From: JBGTCD01 sp041749015
GTDB lineage: Bacteria; Bacteroidota; Bacteroidia; Cytophagales; Cyclobacteriaceae
Direction: 5' to 3'
NCBI GenBank assembly: GCA_041749015.1
Contig: JBGTCD010000092.1
Location: forward strand, 1-25,970
Length of the DNA stretch: 25,970 nt
Part shown: positions 25,255 through 25,970 of the stretch, in pieces
Numbering within the stretch: position 1 is the first letter of the stretch
How the letters are laid out: every line of letters starts with the position of its first letter
Program-made: the position numbers and the translations under genes
Notes under the pieces: generated by a model
The model's input: the letters and a program-made list of their open reading frames with translations, nothing else
What the model was told of the DNA's origin: nothing
Database searches by the model: none

Positions 25255-25550
25255 TTTTCTAGTGTGATTAGTTGTGATAAGAGTAAAATTTAAGTAAAAA
25301 CTTGTTGAAAATCTCCGTGAATCCTCAACCCGAAATGATTGCATTTTTTTAAAGGCTGGCTTATGATTTAAGCCATATTGACCAACAAGAAAATTAATGC
25401 AATTCAGGTCCCTGGAAATCAGGAACATTTAAAAATAGGTAATTATTGGTTAAAAACCCCTATAACACCCTTAAAATTCCCGAAAGGGTAAGATATTACT
25501 GGCTGTTTTTTTGCTGTTGGCCATTAGTGGTTAGCTGTTTTGGCCTACAG

Positions 25551-25580
25551 CACACTGGAGACGGCCAACTCAAAATAGCC
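25551..25580 (+). repeat. Degenerate direct repeat, copy A
   Basis: This 30-bp stretch matches copy B (25744-25773) at 24 of 30 positions by eye, including the shared core ACTCAAAAT and a trailing GCC. The two copies are 193 bp apart and flank the REP-like palindrome. Confidence 0.5.
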
Positions 25581-25638
25581 GATTTTGACTTTGACCCTGA
25601 CGCTAACTCTGACTCAAACACGACCTATTATGTATTAT

Positions 25639-25728
25639 TCGTCATTTCGACCCTTGATCTTATCAAAAAAGCTTGAAAATCAGGCCTTCCAAGGGGAGAA
25701 ATCTCCTGAGTTGAAATCGGAATGATGA
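25639..25728. repeat. REP-like palindromic intergenic element
   Basis: The element starts TCGTCATTTCGA and ends with a sequence whose reverse complement is TCATCATTCCGA, so the outer ends pair at 10 of 12 positions. The interior has the palindromic GAGAAATCTC (25696-25705). This layout resembles an intergenic repeat often seen in Bacteroidota genomes (GTCATTTCGA, GAGAAATCTC, then TCGAAATGAC). Confidence 0.6.
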
Positions 25729-25743
25729 TTAAGTTGCCTCCTG

Positions 25744-25773
25744 CATACTGGTTACTGCCTACTCAAAATGGCC
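25744..25773 (+). repeat. Degenerate direct repeat, copy B
   Basis: This is the second copy of the 30-bp sequence at 25551-25580. It is followed by GGTCAAAGTTAGAG, and an inverted, degenerate version of that tail occurs after copy A. Confidence 0.5.
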
Positions 25774-25889
25774 AAATACCAAGGTCAAAGTTAGAGTTAG
25801 AGTTAGAGTTAAGGTTACAAGCCCTACCCCTGGACTTGCTACATTTGACTGGACAGTAAGTTAAGCGTAAAATGCTAAATTTACTGATT

Positions 25890-25970
25890 ATGAAAAGAGA
25901 AAGAAGAAAATTTGACAAGGAGTTTAAAATAATGGCGGTGGATCTATCCTTAACAGCAGGTAAATCTGTA
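25890..25970 (+). mobile_element. IS3-family transposase OrfA, N-terminus only (runs off right edge)
   Basis: Twenty-seven codons are open from the ATG at 25890 to the window end. The product starts MKRERRKFDKEFKIMAVDLS, the typical beginning of the helix-turn-helix OrfA of IS3-family elements. The inverted repeat was not confirmed; TGACTGG at about 25846 is only a candidate left boundary. Whether the element is intact cannot be seen. Confidence 0.65.

Larger units (their letters stand above)
25255..25889. other. Non-coding region with degenerate repeats
   Basis: No convincing gene is seen over 635 bases. The 25255-25440 part is the AT-rich upstream region of the carbonic anhydrase gene. From about 25551 it holds two degenerate direct repeats, a REP-like palindrome, and a short hexamer tract of AGTTAG type near 25788-25816. 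A possible left end of an insertion sequence starts near 25846 (TGACTGG). Confidence 0.6.

Noticed and set aside
25255..25428. 58-residue N-terminal extension of carbonic anhydrase
   Set aside because: The extension is unlike the family, and a good ATG at 25254 gives the standard length and N-terminus.
25446..25676. 76-residue plus-strand open frame
   Set aside because: It overlaps a degenerate repeat and the REP-like palindrome, has low-complexity Asp/Asn/Ser content and no recognisable family pattern. Judged a chance frame.
25788..25816. AGTTAG hexamer tract as telomere-like or regulatory repeat
   Set aside because: Only about four imperfect units; most simply a short slippage tract within degenerate intergenic DNA.

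Overview
This window looks like a chromosomal segment of a Bacteroidota bacterium, most likely a Cytophagales-type member. The evidence is a protein with a C-terminal type IX secretion (T9SS) sorting domain, several families common in this phylum (DUF6913-like, DUF4159, a small histone H1-like protein, an outer-membrane beta-barrel), few Shine-Dalgarno sites, one -33/-7 promoter of the Bacteroidota kind, and moderate GC. No tRNA, rRNA or CRISPR array was found.

Left part (1-10562, all minus strand). A surface or secreted adhesin-like gene with tandem 90-residue repeats runs off the left edge. Upstream of it is a tight three-gene unit. Its first gene is a 1050-residue STAND-type ATPase with a transmembrane helix, a long coiled coil and a WD40-like propeller. 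The second is a TPR-like/beta-barrel outer-membrane protein, and the third a propeller-like lipoprotein. I infer that these three form a trans-envelope assembly; this is the best candidate here for an undescribed system. Further upstream is a 1054-residue protein that joins an ATP/ADP-translocase-like membrane domain to HEAT repeats and a degenerate cyclic-nucleotide-binding domain.

Middle part (10757-17690, all plus strand). This is mostly housekeeping: xseA-xseB (exonuclease VII), an exported M1 metallopeptidase, then ligA, a DUF6913-like gene and dapA, closely packed and ending at a strong terminator hairpin. Facing dapA across that hairpin is a 58-residue histone H1-like gene. Upstream of it on the same strand is an alpha-oxoamine synthase with a GTG start, a candidate for sphingolipid or sulfonolipid synthesis.

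Right part (19423-25970). Biotin carboxylase (accC-like, with a C-terminal extension) is followed closely by a DUF4159 protein and then a large T9SS-targeted reprolysin-like metalloprotease. A convergent beta-carbonic anhydrase follows. The last 700 bases are mostly non-coding: a REP-like palindrome between two degenerate direct repeats, a short hexamer repeat, and the start of an IS3-family transposase at the window edge.

Overlapping TAATG stop/start junctions occur three times (beta-barrel/lipoprotein, xseA/xseB, DUF6913-like/dapA), pointing to translational coupling. Several genes have in-frame TTG codons upstream of the more likely ATG start; the starts given here are corrected where the family length or a promoter makes the choice clear.
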